Positions 16,502 to 24,606 of a stretch of 41,386 bases of DNA are shown piece after piece. The DNA is from Chloroflexota bacterium (lineage in GTDB: Bacteria > Chloroflexota > Dehalococcoidia > Lucifugimonadales > UBA2985): NCBI GenBank assembly GCA_027622595.1, contig JAQBZZ010000013.1, forward strand, positions 1-41,386, read 5' to 3'. The position numbers and the translations under genes are program-made. Within the stretch, counting starts at the first letter, position 1. The number at the start of each line of letters is the position of its first letter. The notes under the pieces were generated by a model. It did no database searches. It was not told the origin of the DNA and worked only from the letters and a program-made list of their open reading frames with translations.

Positions 16502-17382
16502 AGTACGCCTTCTTTCCCGGTTGTGTATCCCGCGGAGGCTGTCCGGAACTCTATCCCTCTGTGGTAAATGTGTGTGAGCGTATTGGCATAGAGCTAGAGG
16601 TGATGGAAGGGGCTGCCTGTACCGGCGCAGGGGTTCTCCAAGAGAAGAACCAGCGCTTGGGCGACAGCCTGAACGCCCGTACCTTTGCCATGGCGGAGGC
16701 TATGGGACTACCTATCATGACCATCTGCAGCACATGCCAGGGCACGATGAGCCAGGCCCACAAACGCTTGGCGGACGATCCTGCTTACATGGCAGAGATA
16801 AACGAGATATTGGCGGAGGAAGGACTGGAGTACAAGGGCGAAGTGGTGGTTAAGCACCTGCTGTGGATACTGGTGGAGGATGTTGGGTTGGAGACACTGA
16901 AGAAGCATGTTACCAATCCTCTTGTGGGTCTGAAGATGGCTCCCTTCTATGGGTGCTACATAATCAGGCCAACCGGGGCACTGGGCTTTGAGGAACATCC
17001 GGAGCGTGAGGACTCACTTGAAAGGGTTATTGAGGCTCTTGGGGCGGAAGTGGTGGAGTTTGCAGGCAAGACTAGGTGCTGCGGTTTCCCCATCCTCACC
17101 ATCAACGAGCGCAATTCCGTTGCCATGGTGGCGAATCATACCCTGGATGCCAAGGGCCTTGGAGCCGATGCGATGGTCACACCGTGCCCACTCTGCCATC
17201 TCAACCTGGATGGATTCCAGCCCAAGGCGGCCGCTCAGAGCCGTACTACGATAGACCTACCCATTCTTCACCTGCCGCAGGTTGTTGGGCTGGCAATGGG
17301 TATGGACCCAAAGGCAATGGGTCTGAACAAACACATCATATCCACCAAGAAGCTTCTGTCCAGGGTGGCCGTATCGGCCTGA
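16498..17382 (+). CDS. CCG-domain subunit, SdhE/HdrB-like anchor of succinate dehydrogenase
   Basis: The protein has 294 residues and two cysteine-rich CCG-type domains like those of heterodisulfide reductase HdrB and the SdhE subunit of type-E succinate dehydrogenases. The first has FPGCVSRGGCPELY, AACTGAGV and CSTCQGT; one cysteine of its usual Cys-Cys pair is replaced by Ala or Thr. The second is canonical: FYGCYIIRP, TRCCGFPIL and PCPLCHLNLD. In type-E complexes this subunit replaces the SdhC/SdhD membrane anchors, and none of those are present here. Coupled to sdhB by a 4-nt overlap. Confidence 0.85.
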   Translation: MKYAFFPGCVSRGGCPELYPSVVNVCERIGIELEVMEGAACTGAGVLQEKNQRLGDSLNARTFAMAEAMGLPIMTICSTCQGTMSQAHKRLADDPAYMAEINEILAEEGLEYKGEVVVKHLLWILVEDVGLETLKKHVTNPLVGLKMAPFYGCYIIRPTGALGFEEHPEREDSLERVIEALGAEVVEFAGKTRCCGFPILTINERNSVAMVANHTLDAKGLGADAMVTPCPLCHLNLDGFQPKAAAQSRTTIDLPILHLPQVVGLAMGMDPKAMGLNKHIISTKKLLSRVAVSA

Positions 17383-17400
17383 TCTTGGCCTTGGCCAAAA

Positions 17401-17540
17401 TGTCATTCTGAGGAAGTCCTTCCTGTACGGGGAGGACGACGAAGAATCTGGGGTGGGGTTTCAACGTGCTCAGGATAGCCCGGCTACCCCAGACCCTTCG
17501 TGGAGTTTATCCTGAGCTAAGGCGAAGGACTCAGGGTGAC
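17401..17540. repeat. MITE-like imperfect palindromic element
   Basis: It begins TGTCATTCTGAGGAAG, continues with GACGAAGAATCTGGGG, and ends with CCCCAGACCCTTCG and ACTCAGGGTGACG. These are imperfect reverse complements of the start. The same design, with closer arms, occurs at 28607-28695. It lies immediately downstream of the sdh genes. No protein is encoded. Confidence 0.6.
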
Positions 17541-17588
17541 GTGGTAACTCTCGACTTTTTAGGCAAGGCTCCTTGATCTTGGGGATTA

Positions 17589-18369
17589 CTAACCTTCTGC
17601 AACGCTCTGCTCAGGCGACTGGCGCCCTCCAGGCGTCAGTCGCCTGGAGGGCGCCAGTACCAGTTGGTAAACGTAGAAAGATGCCATCACCAGTGGTATC
17701 GCTGCGATCACATCCACGAAGTAGTGATTGCCTGTGACTACTACGGCGATTGCCATTAGGGTCTGGTAGGTTATCGCTGCAACTTTGGCCCATGGGTACT
17801 GGGTGGCTGGCCCATGCCATGGATATCAGAAGCGCCCACGCGAAGTGCATGCTTGGCATTGCAGCGTACTTGTTGTCGGAGAAAAGCTCGCTGCCGTTGC
17901 TGTCCTGCGATGGCCCAAATAGCTGAATCGTGTCCACAAAGCCCAGCAGGCCTCCCATTATCCTGGGTGGGGCAAGTGGATAGACGGCAAAGATCACCAC
18001 AGCAATCCCAAAGCTCACCAGTATTATGGTCCGGTACTTGTAGTAGGTGTCTCTGGCCGTTATGAAAAACACCACGGCGGTGACTCCCATGATTGGAAAG
18101 AAGCCGAGGGTATAGACCCAGTTGAAGAAGATGACAACACTGTTGGCACCATGCATGAGCCATGCCTGAAGCGACTGCTCATGAAAGATACCAATGGTCT
18201 GCTCAAAGCCAACGACGTTCTAGGCGTTCTTGAATCCCTCTGTGGAAGGGTCCGGATGGATCACATTTTTGGCAATGTTGTAGATGAAATATGCTGATAC
18301 CACCAGGACGACCTCTCGGAGGACTTGCAAGGTGATGGTACGCGCCCTGTGCATATTCTCTAGCTTCAT
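17589..18369 (-). pseudogene. PAP2-family membrane phosphatase pseudogene
   Basis: Read from ATG 18369, the minus strand encodes MKLENMHRAR... with a hydrophobic helix, then an in-frame TAG at 18220-18222. It resumes with VGFEQTIGIFHEQSLQAW, several membrane segments and FAVYPLAPPR. The PAP2 signature NKYAAMPSMHFAWA is present. Just after it, an extra base in the GGG run near 17794 shifts the frame. The lost third motif is found in the other frame (VVVTGNHYFVDVIAAIPL), ending at TAG 17589-17591. Functional relatives act on lipid phosphates or inositol phosphoryl lipids at the membrane. Two independent lesions make it non-functional. Confidence 0.8.
17618..17658. terminator. 18-bp perfect hairpin between convergent genes
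   Basis: Bases 17618-17635 are the exact reverse complement of 17641-17658, with a 5-nt loop (TCAGT). The structure falls inside the 3' end of the PAP2 pseudogene and downstream of the sdh genes, so it could stop transcription from either side. There is no clear U tract, so termination is inferred from position. It may instead be a small inverted insertion. Confidence 0.5.
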
Positions 18370-18379
18370 TTAATTTCTT

Positions 18380-18441
18380 GTCAAAAGTCAAAAGTCAAAA
18401 GTCAAAAGTCAAAAGTCAAAAGTCAAAAGTCAAAAGTCAAA
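18380..18441. repeat. GTCAAAA heptamer tandem repeat (about 8.9 copies)
   Basis: Eight perfect copies of GTCAAAA followed by a partial ninth lie 11 nt upstream of the PAP2 pseudogene start. The 7-bp period makes it prone to slippage, and its position would place it in the promoter region of that gene. The remaining bases to 18513 show no gene. Confidence 0.97.
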
Positions 18442-18513
18442 CTCAGCGTATGGCGTCTCTGGACGAGGTTGCAGGGGCGGTAGACCGCATATGCCGGAGT
18501 GCGTTTATCGACG

Positions 18514-18552
18514 TGACGAGCCACGTCTGACAGGGATGGACACGGCTCGTCA
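18514..18552 (-). terminator. Inverted repeat, possible terminator of the fumarase-end operon
   Basis: TGACGAGCC (18514-18522) pairs with GGCTCGTCA (18544-18552) around a 21-nt centre that contains a further GTC/GAC pairing. It is 26 nt past the end of the fumarase beta gene on that strand. It lacks a U tract, so the role is uncertain. Confidence 0.4.
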
Positions 18553-18578
18553 ATCGCTCGCGTCAGTCCCATCTGGCT

Positions 18579-19142
18579 CTACCTGGGAGCGACGGTTCTC
18601 TTCCACTCGGATTTTCCCTGCTCAAGCAGGTCGTTGCCGTAGATATCGTTGACCACAATGACCGGGAAGTCCTCGACCTCCAGCCGACGGATTGCCTCGG
18701 TGCCAAGGTCTTCGTAGGCTACGATGTCCACCTTCTTGATGGTTCCAGCCAGGAGCGCCCCTGAGCCACCGATGGCCCCAAAGTACACGGCCTTGTGACT
18801 CACAAAAGCGTCTCTTACCTCTTTGCTCCTTCCGCCCTTGCCCACAATGGCCTTTGTCCCCAGCTCAAGCATTGTGGGGGTAAAAGTGTCCATCCTGTAC
18901 GCTGTGGTGGGGCCGGCAGAGCCTATTATGTGACCAGGGCGGGGAGGCGTTGGCCCGGTGTAGTATATGGTCTGCCCCTTCAGGTCTATGGGAGGGGCTT
19001 CTCCTCGTCCCACGGCCTCTATTATGCGTCGGTGAGCGGCGTCTCTGGCTGTGTATATTACCCCTGTTAGCAAAACCTCGTCGCCTGCCTTCAGGTCAGC
19101 CAGAGCCTCGTCCGTCAGGGGTGTGGTAATGTTTTTGCTCAT
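18579..19142 (-). CDS. fumB: Class I fumarate hydratase, beta (C-terminal) subunit
   Basis: Together with the alpha subunit this forms the iron-sulfur fumarase that interconverts fumarate and malate. The 187-residue protein shows the family blocks GVIYTARDAAHRRI, YYTGPTPPRPGHIIGSAGPT, RMDTFTPTMLELG, KGGRSKEV and the Gly-rich YFGAIGGSGALLAG. GGGAGAAGGG precedes the ATG. It is the last gene of the minus-strand central-carbon operon, 38 nt after the alpha subunit. Confidence 0.94.
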   Translation of the reverse strand: MSKNITTPLTDEALADLKAGDEVLLTGVIYTARDAAHRRIIEAVGRGEAPPIDLKGQTIYYTGPTPPRPGHIIGSAGPTTAYRMDTFTPTMLELGTKAIVGKGGRSKEVRDAFVSHKAVYFGAIGGSGALLAGTIKKVDIVAYEDLGTEAIRRLEVEDFPVIVVNDIYGNDLLEQGKSEWKRTVAPR

Positions 19143-19180
19143 CTGTTTATCCCTTCTCCCTTAGCATAATGGTGGCTGCC

Positions 19181-20026
19181 CTACAGCACTGCCGTCTTCT
19201 GACGGGCGCTGTGGCATTGGAGATTTACCCCAACCGGCAGGGAGGTGATGTGGGTGGGATGTGTCTCGATGTTGACGGCCAGGGCGGTGGAACGTCCTCC
19301 CCATGCCTGCGGGCCTATGCCGCTGGCGTTGACCAGTTCCAGGAGTTCCTCCTCAAGGTCTGCGACCTCCTGGTCAGGGTTGTGCTCCCCCACCTTGCGC
19401 AGCAGGGACTTCTTGGCCAGGTGCATGACGTGTTCAGCCGTGCCTCCAATCCCTACTCCGACTATTAGAGGCGGGCACGGGTTGCCGCCGGACTCCTCTA
19501 TGGTGCGCAGCGTGAAGTCGATAATGCCTTTTTTGCCATCACCAGGCCGCAGAATCGCCAAACGGCTCATGTTCTCACATCCGCCACCCTTTGGCAGGAT
19601 GGTTATCTTCAGGGCCTCCCCCGGGACGATGTCCGTGTGCACTATGGGAGGGGTATTGTCTCCTGTATTGAGGCGAGCGGAGAAGGGCTGAGTTACCATG
19701 GAATTACGGAGAAATCCTTCCTTGTATCCAAGCCGGACTCCCTCTGCAAGGGCCTTCGTCAGGTCTCCTCCGACTAGATGAACGTCCTGCCCGATCTCCA
19801 GGAATAGCACCGTGGTGCCCGTATCCTGACACAGGGCAATCTGCTTCTCCGCTGCTATTTCGGAGTTGAGGAGGATCATGTCCAGCACCTTCTGTGCCCT
19901 GGGTGCCTCCTCATCGCGACGCGCCTTCTTCAAGGCGTCCAATACGTCCTCAGGGAGGTAGTAATTGGCCTCCTGAGACAGACGGGCTACCGTCTCCGTT
20001 ATCTCCGATACCTGGATATCTCTCAT
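19181..20026 (-). CDS. fumA: Class I fumarate hydratase, alpha (N-terminal) subunit
   Basis: This subunit binds the catalytic [4Fe-4S] cluster of fumarase. The start at ATG 20026 (MRDIQVSEITETV, 281 residues) is chosen because GGGAGG sits 5 nt upstream; the frame extends further but without conserved sequence. Cluster ligands are expected in QIALCQDTGTT, GGGCENMSRLAIL and ESGGNPCPPLIVGVGIGG. The HTDIVPG block is also typical. Split alpha/beta fumarases are common in archaea and anaerobic or deep-branching bacteria. Confidence 0.94.
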   Translation of the reverse strand: MRDIQVSEITETVARLSQEANYYLPEDVLDALKKARRDEEAPRAQKVLDMILLNSEIAAEKQIALCQDTGTTVLFLEIGQDVHLVGGDLTKALAEGVRLGYKEGFLRNSMVTQPFSARLNTGDNTPPIVHTDIVPGEALKITILPKGGGCENMSRLAILRPGDGKKGIIDFTLRTIEESGGNPCPPLIVGVGIGGTAEHVMHLAKKSLLRKVGEHNPDQEVADLEEELLELVNASGIGPQAWGGRSTALAVNIETHPTHITSLPVGVNLQCHSARQKTAVL

Positions 20027-20143
20027 GTTACCTCCCATGTTACGTCCCACGTCACCCCAGAAGGCTGCAAGAGCCCCTGAGTGCTCCTGAAACGAGCACA
20101 CTTCATCGATGGCATGGGCATTCATTGGTTGTTTGGACGATCT

Positions 20144-21085
20144 TTAAGAACCGGCAGACCTGTTGGCCATTGCTTCAACCAGTTCTTTTACTGCTGCAGC
20201 AGACTTATCCAGGGCTGTTTTCTCTTCAGGAGAAAGCTGGACCTGGATTATCTCTTCGATGCCTGCAGCACCCAGCTTCACCGGCACGCCTATGAAAAGG
20301 CCGTCGATGCCGTACTCACCCTTGAGGTAGGCGGCACAGGGAAGGATCCGTTTCTTATCCAGTACGATGGAGTCCACCATCTGGGCCACCGCGGCCGAGG
20401 GGGCGTAGAAGGCGCTGCCGGTCTTCAGAAGGCCGACTATCTCCGCTCCGCCATCCCTGGCACGTTGCACAATACGGTCTGACACCTCTTTTTTCAGTAG
20501 CTTTGTAATGGGGGTGCCACCCACGTTTGTGGACTCTACCAGGGGTACCATGGTGTCTCCGTGGCCTCCAAGGACGTATGCCTGCACGTCTTCCACCGAG
20601 GCTCCGACCTCCTGCGCCAGGAAGGTGCGGAAACGGGCTGTGTCCAGAATGCCTGCCATACCGATTAACCGTTCCCTTGGGAACTTGGTCACATTGAGAG
20701 CCTGCTGTGCCATGGCGTCAAGAGGGTTGGAGACTACGATGAGCACGCACTGTGGTGAGTACTTTGCGACCTGTTCTGCCACTCCGCCCACAATGTCCAT
20801 GTTGGTAAACAGGAGATCGTCGCGGCTCATGCCGGGCTTGCGGGCTATTCCCGCTGTGATTATGACGACATCGGAGCCGACAGTATCCTCATAGGAGTTG
20901 GTGCCGGTGATCTGAGCGTCTGTGCCCAGGATGGGGCCAGATTCCAGCATGTCAAGGGCCTTTCCCTGGGGCAGCCCCTCGACGATGTCCACCAGCACCA
21001 CATCGGCATATCCACGCTCGAATAGACGCTGGGCCACCGTGGCGCCCACGTTACCTGCTCCCACTACCGTTATCTTCTTACGCAT
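20144..21085 (-). CDS. mdh: Malate dehydrogenase
   Basis: This enzyme oxidises malate to oxaloacetate with NAD+. Its 313 residues belong to the lactate-dehydrogenase-like malate dehydrogenase type. The nucleotide-binding GAGNVGA is at about residues 9-15, with an Asp (VLVDIVEG) at the end of strand 2 favouring NAD. Substrate recognition is in [14 protein letters not shown], where the usual first Arg of RxRKPGM is replaced by Ala at the preceding position. The catalytic pair is in [10 protein letters not shown] and [19 protein letters not shown] precedes the ATG. Confidence 0.95.
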   Translation of the reverse strand: MRKKITVVGAGNVGATVAQRLFERGYADVVLVDIVEGLPQGKALDMLESGPILGTDAQITGTNSYEDTVGSDVVIITAGIARKPGMSRDDLLFTNMDIVGGVAEQVAKYSPQCVLIVVSNPLDAMAQQALNVTKFPRERLIGMAGILDTARFRTFLAQEVGASVEDVQAYVLGGHGDTMVPLVESTNVGGTPITKLLKKEVSDRIVQRARDGGAEIVGLLKTGSAFYAPSAAVAQMVDSIVLDKKRILPCAAYLKGEYGIDGLFIGVPVKLGAAGIEEIIQVQLSPEEKTALDKSAAAVKELVEAMANRSAGS

Positions 21086-21177
21086 GGAAATCCTCCTCCT
21101 GCATATCTATTGGACATCCCTTTTGCTATCGGGTGGCTATTGAGCGACCCGCCCTGGCGGTTAATGCACGGTCCGGT

Positions 21178-22380
21178 CTATGCACCGGAGTATTTGGCCC
21201 AGCGCGACTCCAGGTCCGGCTCCTGAACGGTTGCCATGACGTATTCGCCGAACTCAGTTCCTGTGGCGCCCGTGCTTCGGCCGGTCATGACCAGCGTCCG
21301 TTCGTACTGTCCGCAAACGTCAAGGGCCTTGTGCAGCTTGGCGCCCAGTTCCTCAAAGCCGATGTGCGAGAGAAGCATGGCGCCGGCGCGCATCACTGAA
21401 CTGGGGTCTGCATACTGGGCACGGTTCTCCTTCACCATGCGCGGGGCCGTCCCGTGTATGGCCTCGAACATGGAGTATACCTTACCTATGTTGGCGCTGC
21501 CCGCGGTGCCAACCCCACCCTGAATCTGGCCTGCTTCGTCGGAGAGAATGTCGCCGTACAGGTTTGGCAGTGCCATCACCTGAAACTCGTGGCGGCGTTC
21601 CACATCCAGAAGCTTGGCCGTCATGATATCTATGTACCAGCTATCCCAGGTGATGTCCGGGTAGTTGGCGGAGACCTCCCTTGCCATGTCCAGGAACTTG
21701 CCGTCGGTGGTCTTGACGACGTTGGCTTTGGTGACGACTGTGACCTTGGTCTTGCCATTGCGTTTGGCATGGTCAAAGGCCAACTCAAGAATACGCCTGG
21801 AACCCTGTGAGGTGATGACGCGGAAGTCCATCGCCAGGTCTTCGGTCACGTTGATACCCTGGTTGCCAACCGCGTACATGTCCTCCGTATTCTCGCGGAA
21901 GATAATCCAGTCTATCTTCTCCTTGGGGATACGGACTGGGCGGACGTTGGCGAAGAGGTCAAGGGCCTTGCGCATGGCTACGTTGGCGCTCTCGATGTTG
22001 GGCCAGCCATCGCCCCGCTCTGGGGTGTGGGTCGGGCCTTTGAGAGTAACGTGGCACTTCTTTATCTCTTCCAGCACATCGTCCGGAATGGCCTTCAACT
22101 GGGCAGCGCGGTTTTCGATGGTTAGCCCGTCGATGGTCCTGAACTCAACCTTGCCACTGTCTACCTGCTCCCTGAGCAGATACTCCAGGACGTGATGGGC
22201 TTCGGCGGTGATGGTAGGGCCGATGCCATCACCCCCCAGAATGCCGATGATGATGGGGCTGATACTCCCAAAATCTGTCCAGTCCTCTTCAGACTTGAGA
22301 CGCTCCACCCGTTCCAGCTGTTCCTCCAGCACCTTGCCGAAATGCTCTTTGGCTGCTTCTATTGCCTGCTTGTTCACCAA
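21178..22380 (-). CDS. icd: Isocitrate dehydrogenase
   Basis: This enzyme converts isocitrate to 2-oxoglutarate and CO2. The 400-residue protein starts at TTG 22380 (or GTG 22377); AAAGGAGG lies 6 nt upstream of the TTG. Isocitrate-specific residues appear in ESANVAMRK followed by FANVRPVR, distinguishing it from isopropylmalate dehydrogenase. FRENTEDMYA, NLYGDILSDEAGQIQGG and EAIHGTAPR are family blocks. The residues after HGTAP (Arg-Met) match neither the classic NADP pair Lys-Tyr nor the usual NAD pair, so coenzyme use is open. Some 40 extra N-terminal residues precede the core. Confidence 0.92.
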   Translation of the reverse strand: MVNKQAIEAAKEHFGKVLEEQLERVERLKSEEDWTDFGSISPIIIGILGGDGIGPTITAEAHHVLEYLLREQVDSGKVEFRTIDGLTIENRAAQLKAIPDDVLEEIKKCHVTLKGPTHTPERGDGWPNIESANVAMRKALDLFANVRPVRIPKEKIDWIIFRENTEDMYAVGNQGINVTEDLAMDFRVITSQGSRRILELAFDHAKRNGKTKVTVVTKANVVKTTDGKFLDMAREVSANYPDITWDSWYIDIMTAKLLDVERRHEFQVMALPNLYGDILSDEAGQIQGGVGTAGSANIGKVYSMFEAIHGTAPRMVKENRAQYADPSSVMRAGAMLLSHIGFEELGAKLHKALDVCGQYERTLVMTGRSTGATGTEFGEYVMATVQEPDLESRWAKYSGA

Positions 22381-22472
22381 TTATGGCCTCCTTTGCCGGG
22401 AATCGTTCTAGAAGCCGGTGCAAGTCATGCCTCGCCCATGGGTGTTCTATTGGACGATGGTGGGTCCCTGTC

Positions 22473-24434
22473 CTAGCCTATTATGGCAAGTACGTCGTTC
22501 TTTTTTACCCATGTACCCGGCGATACCTTTAGCTCCTTCACCGTACCATCTATTGGAGACGGGAGGGAGTTCTCCATTTTCATTGCCTCTAAGAAGAGAA
22601 CAGGTGCACCTTTCTTTACCTGTTGCCCCACCTCTACTGCGTAACGGATCAGTATCCCAGGCATGGGCGCCGTGATGGCAGTGCCGTCCACCTGCGAGAC
22701 GGGAGCCGGAGCAGGGGCCACCGGGACAGGGGCTGGTTGAGGTGCCGGGGGCTGCGCCGGTGGGGCCGCAATCGGAGGCGGGGAGACAGGGGTGATGGTG
22801 TATCCCGCCGGTGCTGTAACTCCACCATCGCTCAGCGACTCCACCTGCACCTGGTATCTTTCACTGCCAACGTAAACGTTGAATGCCCTGGCTGACGCAA
22901 TGCTCTGAGGCTCCGTGATGGCCGCTGCCTCCTCAGAGCCTTTCTCCACCAGAAGGCCTGCCTTGGCCTTGGATACCAACTCCTCCTCCGCGGCTATCTG
23001 CTCTTTTACCTGTTCCAGTGTCTTCGGTTTAGCCTCGTCCGGAATGGGTTCCAAGCCATACTTCCATTTGAGGAATCGCAGCCCGGTTACAGGGTACAGG
23101 GCGTATGTGAGGACATCACCGATGTCCTTGGCAAGGCCATCGGTGGCCTCTTTGGCCTTGTCCATCTCCGGCTCCAGGAAATCGGCGGCTCTGCCTGTTA
23201 CGGGTTCTTGGCCTCGATCATAGTCCTTCAGGACTTGCTTTGTCACTTCGGGGTCAATGGGGGTCGGGGTAAGCCCGTACAGTCCGTAAACGTAGTCTTT
23301 TATCTGGCCGGAGACCATGACGTAGCGGCCAAAGAGCACGTTACTCACCGCCTGCGTACCTATAATCTGGCTGGTGGGAGTGACAAGGGGTGGAGTCCCC
23401 ATCTCCTTCCTTATGCGTGGAAGTTCAGCGTACACCTCTGCAATGCGGTCCAGTGCGTCGGCTTCCTTTAGCTGTGAGGCCAGGTTGCTGGCCATGCCAC
23501 CCGGGATCTGGTGGCTCAGCACAGAGGTGTCCACCACAGACGCTCGGCTGGTATCGAAGTAACCACGGATCATGGGTGATATGGACTCGAAATACTCGGA
23601 GAGCTTGAGCAGGTGGGCTAGGTCCAGTCCGGTGTCTCTTTCGGTGCCCTGGAGAGTAACCACAAGTGGCTCAATGGCTGGCTGTGAGGTCCTCATGGAA
23701 TAGGGGGACATACATGTGTCCACTATGTCCAGGCCCGCTTCTACCGCCTTGAGGACTGTCATAGAGGCCATGCCGCTGGTGTAGTGGGTGTGAAGTTGAA
23801 TGGGGATGCTGATATTCTCTTTGAGGGCCTTCACAAGGTCGTAGGCATCGTACGGAGCAAGGAGGCCAGCCATGTCCTTGATACAGAGAGTGTCCGCTCC
23901 CATATCCCGGAGAACCTTGGCTTTATTGACGAAGTAGTCCAGGTTGAAAACAGGCCCGCCTAAGTGGGACTCGGTGACTGAGTAGCATATACAGGCCTGG
24001 AAGTGCTTTCCCCTGTCCTTTATGGCCTTTACCGCCGTCTCAAAGTTGCGCTCGTCGTTGACGGCGTCGAAGACCCTGAAGACGTCAATCCCCTCATCCG
24101 CTGCGTGGTGGACAAAGGCCGTTACCACGTCATCGGCGTAGTTCCTGTATCCAACCAGGTTCTGCCCGCGCAGCAGCATCTGGAGGGGCGTGTTGGGCAT
24201 CAGGCGTTTGAGGACACGCACCCGTTCCCACGGGTCCTCGGCCAGGAAGCGGGTAGCGACGTCGAAGGTAGCGCCACCCCATACCTCCGCGGACCAGAAC
24301 CCAGCCTTGTCCACCTCAGGGGCAATGGGCTCCATTTCAGAGGTACGCATTCGTGTGGCCGCGAGGCTCTGATGGGCGTCTCGTAGAGTAGTGTCGGTGA
24401 TTTTTAGAGGATTTGAAGCCTTGCTAGATGTCAT
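22473..24434 (-). CDS. pycB: Carboxyltransferase subunit fused to biotin carrier (PycB/OadA/transcarboxylase 5S+1.3S-like)
   Basis: This 653-residue protein transfers a carboxyl group between biotin and pyruvate/oxaloacetate. The N-terminal carboxyltransferase barrel starts with ITDTTLRDAHQSL. Other markers are WGGATFDVATRFL, LLRGQNLVGYRNY, IKDMAGLL and QLHTHYTSGMA, where the metal-binding histidines lie. A conserved C-terminal helical region follows, then a Pro/Ala-rich linker (about residues 555-585) and a biotinyl domain with EAMKMEN, biotin at about Lys619. GGGAGG lies just before the ATG. No biotin carboxylase is encoded nearby, so it may be a pyruvate carboxylase subunit with a distant partner or part of a transcarboxylase. 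Confidence 0.9.
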   Translation of the reverse strand: MTSSKASNPLKITDTTLRDAHQSLAATRMRTSEMEPIAPEVDKAGFWSAEVWGGATFDVATRFLAEDPWERVRVLKRLMPNTPLQMLLRGQNLVGYRNYADDVVTAFVHHAADEGIDVFRVFDAVNDERNFETAVKAIKDRGKHFQACICYSVTESHLGGPVFNLDYFVNKAKVLRDMGADTLCIKDMAGLLAPYDAYDLVKALKENISIPIQLHTHYTSGMASMTVLKAVEAGLDIVDTCMSPYSMRTSQPAIEPLVVTLQGTERDTGLDLAHLLKLSEYFESISPMIRGYFDTSRASVVDTSVLSHQIPGGMASNLASQLKEADALDRIAEVYAELPRIRKEMGTPPLVTPTSQIIGTQAVSNVLFGRYVMVSGQIKDYVYGLYGLTPTPIDPEVTKQVLKDYDRGQEPVTGRAADFLEPEMDKAKEATDGLAKDIGDVLTYALYPVTGLRFLKWKYGLEPIPDEAKPKTLEQVKEQIAAEEELVSKAKAGLLVEKGSEEAAAITEPQSIASARAFNVYVGSERYQVQVESLSDGGVTAPAGYTITPVSPPPIAAPPAQPPAPQPAPVPVAPAPAPVSQVDGTAITAPMPGILIRYAVEVGQQVKKGAPVLFLEAMKMENSLPSPIDGTVKELKVSPGTWVKKNDVLAIIG

Positions 24435-24606
24435 TGCCTCCCTTACACACCAAAAGAGATACTGAACTCATACCCGTTGAGGCTGTCTCAACACGGGCGC
24501 TGAGCTGATAGCTCCCCTCTCCCTGAGATAGAACCCGGTCATCCAAAAGCCCCAACTGGCCCTGGAGATGACAGCTATGCCTGGTGCCTGATAACCCAGC
24601 CTCTGC

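Noticed and set aside
18220-18222. TAG in the PAP2 gene as a pyrrolysine codon
   Set aside because: The same gene also has a frameshift, PAP2 proteins are not known to use pyrrolysine, and the context is that of a pseudogene.
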